Assembly: GCA_014526335.1 (NCBI GenBank)
Contig: JACTAT010000368.1
Span: 658,261 to 722,260, forward strand
Origin: Chrysaora quinquecirrha
Lineage: Eukaryota; Cnidaria; Scyphozoa; Semaeostomeae; Pelagiidae
Reading direction: 5' to 3'
DNA length: 64,000 nt
The translations under genes and the position numbers were made by a program. Positions within the stretch are counted from its first letter, which is position 1. Every line of letters starts with the position of its first letter. Positions 61,860 through 64,000 of the stretch are shown here, in pieces. The notes beneath the pieces were generated by a model. That model was not told the origin of the DNA. It saw only the letters and a program-made list of their open reading frames with translations, and searched no databases.

Positions 61860-64000
61860 AAAAATAACAAATGTTGCTAACGAAAAACGCTTAAGTGTGT
61901 AAAAATGTTGAAACATTATTTTGCAGACCTTGAAATGAGAATTAGATTTAAGATGCCGGTTTGAGTTTTTTCTTCTTCGTTGTCAACCAAAAGAGCGACC
62001 AATAAACAAACAGCTGCTTCATTGGTTTAGAAGATCATTTGTAGATGATGTCAGCAACCTAAAACCTCTCAGATGTTTTGATGGTATTGCAAACCGTACC
62101 AACACTCATGTTGGCTTATTTTCAACCAACAATGTTGGCCAGCAATATTGGCACGGTTTGCGTCCGCTTTGTTCAAAAATGGGGTTGGAAAGATAACGGA
62201 AAATTATAGGCTGTGTTCTGCTTTGAGATCGTTGCATCACTTTGCAAATCTTGTTGTTTGACTTTCACTTTTGGTCACGTTAGCACTATACTCCTAAACT
62301 TCTCAACAGAATATTTAAATCAAAGATTCGGCTGATACGACTTACACATATTGAATATCATTTACAGCGCCTTATATCATTTAGCGCTGAGTATCGCTTA
62401 TTGCGCCGAATATCACTTGTTGTGCCAATTGCGCCGAACATCATTTATCACAAAAAGAAACGATTGCCGAAAATTAGCCAAAATACATAGACTTTCCAAA
62501 CGGAACGCAAAATCTCTTTTTGTTGGCATTTGGGAATAAAGAATGTGCATAAATACGAATCCCATCACACATAATTATATCAGGATATGATTTAGAATGT
62601 AAAAAAAACTCGTCACCTAAACTGCATGATAAGTTGCGTGATAAAAATATGTAGAAAAAAAAAAAACAAGGCGAAACGGTATAATCACAGTTATCTTCCT
62701 CTCGTACCTACCATCTTGCCTTGTTTCTTTCTACATGTGACTTTGCCGCTCGAACAGAACGTCCCTATCCCCGGTCGCTACTTTTTTCTTCAGAAATATG
62801 ACACCACTACCAGAAACCTGGAAATACGTATAAGGAATTGGGAAGTAATAAATTGGCACCACGAACATCTTGAACAACAAATTTAAGCTATGTGGACTCA
62901 AATACAGTGAACTTATTTAGTTTTCTTTTATTTTCGTCCCTGTTGGTTAAAATCACACCCATTTTTCATTGTTTATGAAATTTCGGGGCAAAAAACTTAC
63001 ACTTATGGACGCCATGGCACACACCCGGAATATCTTATAGGGAAATTTGACTAATGGGTCAAACTAACAGGAGGGTCCAATACTCTCAAACCATGTTTGG
63101 TCTGTACCCCGTTTATACTTGTGCGGAAAAACTTGGATCCGCAGCTAAAGTTGTTTGGATCAGCTTAGCCTCGCGAAACACGGATAATAAGTCAGAGCAG
63201 CAAAGTGTAACAGGATGAGGGGTAATTTTCGGTCGATGAAGTAAAACAGTATAAAATGAGACACTTGTGCCAAAGGACAAAAGGTGCGTTAATGCAGGGG
63301 GTACACGGGCGTGTTCTCCCAGAAAAAGTGTGTTGGCTTTCCGTCCGTGACTGAGCGAAATTAAGGTATACATGTATCTGAGAATAACACCATTCTACTT
63401 CACCAATTTATTCAAACATTACCCAAATATTTTACTGAGCCATTCATTTTGCCGAACGATTTTATTAAAGTAGGTTGTCGTGCGGTCAGATGGGAAACGC
63501 TGATTAGAGAAATTGTGTCACTGGGCTGAATGCAAGAAATTTTGTTGCAATGCATCGATTATTCCGCCATTAATTCAAGTGAGAATTGAAGGAGCACGAA
63601 AAGGGGAAAGTCCTCTTTTTACAAGGTCTGTGTTTTCTCACTTTTGCATAAGGGGAACGTGAAAACCGCAGAATTCGCGGAAATTTCAAAGTTGGCAAAA
63701 ATTTTAAGAGTATTACTAGAGAGGTACTATAGATCTATTGAAATTATATGGAAACACGCATTGAAACGAAAAGTCTCGATCAACACGAGCTAACAGGAGA
63801 GATTAGAATTGGTTCAAGCAAAATATCGCAAAGAAATGGGGAAAACCTATATTAAATTTCATTAAACAGGCTTCAATGCTTAAAGTCCGAGAGGTTTTTT
63901 ATAAGACACTATATCATTAGATACATGGTCTACAATACCAACAAAAATTACAAAACATTAAAATTACAAAAGAAAGTAAGCTAAAACTAATAGTTCAATT
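61860..64000. other. No recognisable gene; small palindrome at 62089-62161
   Basis: A 73-bp inverted repeat (GCAAACCGTACCAACA ... ATTGGCACGGTTTGC) with TGTTGG words inside lies at 62089-62161, possibly a short MITE. The rest is AT-rich with motif-free ORFs (62351-62539, 62626-62886, minus 63113-63373). Confidence 0.5.

Noticed and set aside
60960..61916. Five ORFs of 265-306 codons on both strands
   Set aside because: All are translations of the (GACAAT)/(AACAAT) array.

Overview
This is an AT-rich eukaryotic window with widely spaced, intron-containing genes and a heavy load of transposable elements. Bacterial features (operons, ribosome binding sites, CRISPR) are absent. The mix of element types (EN+ Penelope-like, BEL/Pao, Ty1/Copia, a LINE with an SGNH domain), a single-exon class-A GPCR relic and a DBH-like gene points to a non-bilaterian animal, most likely an anthozoan cnidarian. 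This is an inference from family content, not a species identification.

The one clearly complete gene is a 13-exon copper type II monooxygenase of the dopamine beta-hydroxylase/MOXD1 family at 37529-57648 (+). Its exons join in phase to about 607 codons. A signal peptide, a DOMON domain, all six copper-ligand positions and the C-terminal cap can be read directly. Its introns hold a LINE relic, a pogo-like MITE, a foldback element with a perfect 9-bp target duplication, a Harbinger-like MITE and other inverted-repeat elements.

Left part (1-10.8 kb): minisatellite plus (CATTGT)-type microsatellite at 1.27-1.6 kb; a 2.2-kb inverted repeat built of 160-bp units at 3461-5650; a decayed class-A GPCR at 7331-8241. 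From 10805 to 15804 a locus is tandemly duplicated around an LTR retroelement. One copy keeps a gag-only internal region, and the other is a rearranged LTR remnant.

Middle (17-36 kb): an unrecognised small ORF followed by a YscW/YbaY-like exon with a homopolymer frameshift; a Penelope-like RT fragment; pieces of a LINE (coiled coil, SGNH hydrolase, APE endonuclease); a 2.3-kb block of hexamer-derived repeats in about 660-bp tandem units; then on the minus strand a nest of broken Copia, a pure (TTAATC)n array, a Penelope-like GIY-YIG fragment and a BEL/Pao fragment. A probable terminal exon of an unidentified nuclear-type protein lies at 35689-36095.

Right part (57.9-64 kb): a second Penelope-like GIY-YIG fragment with its 3' tail, a hAT-like MITE, a dispersed repeat also present inverted at 45.4 kb, a 780-bp (GACAAT)n/(AACAAT)n array, and mostly featureless sequence to the end.
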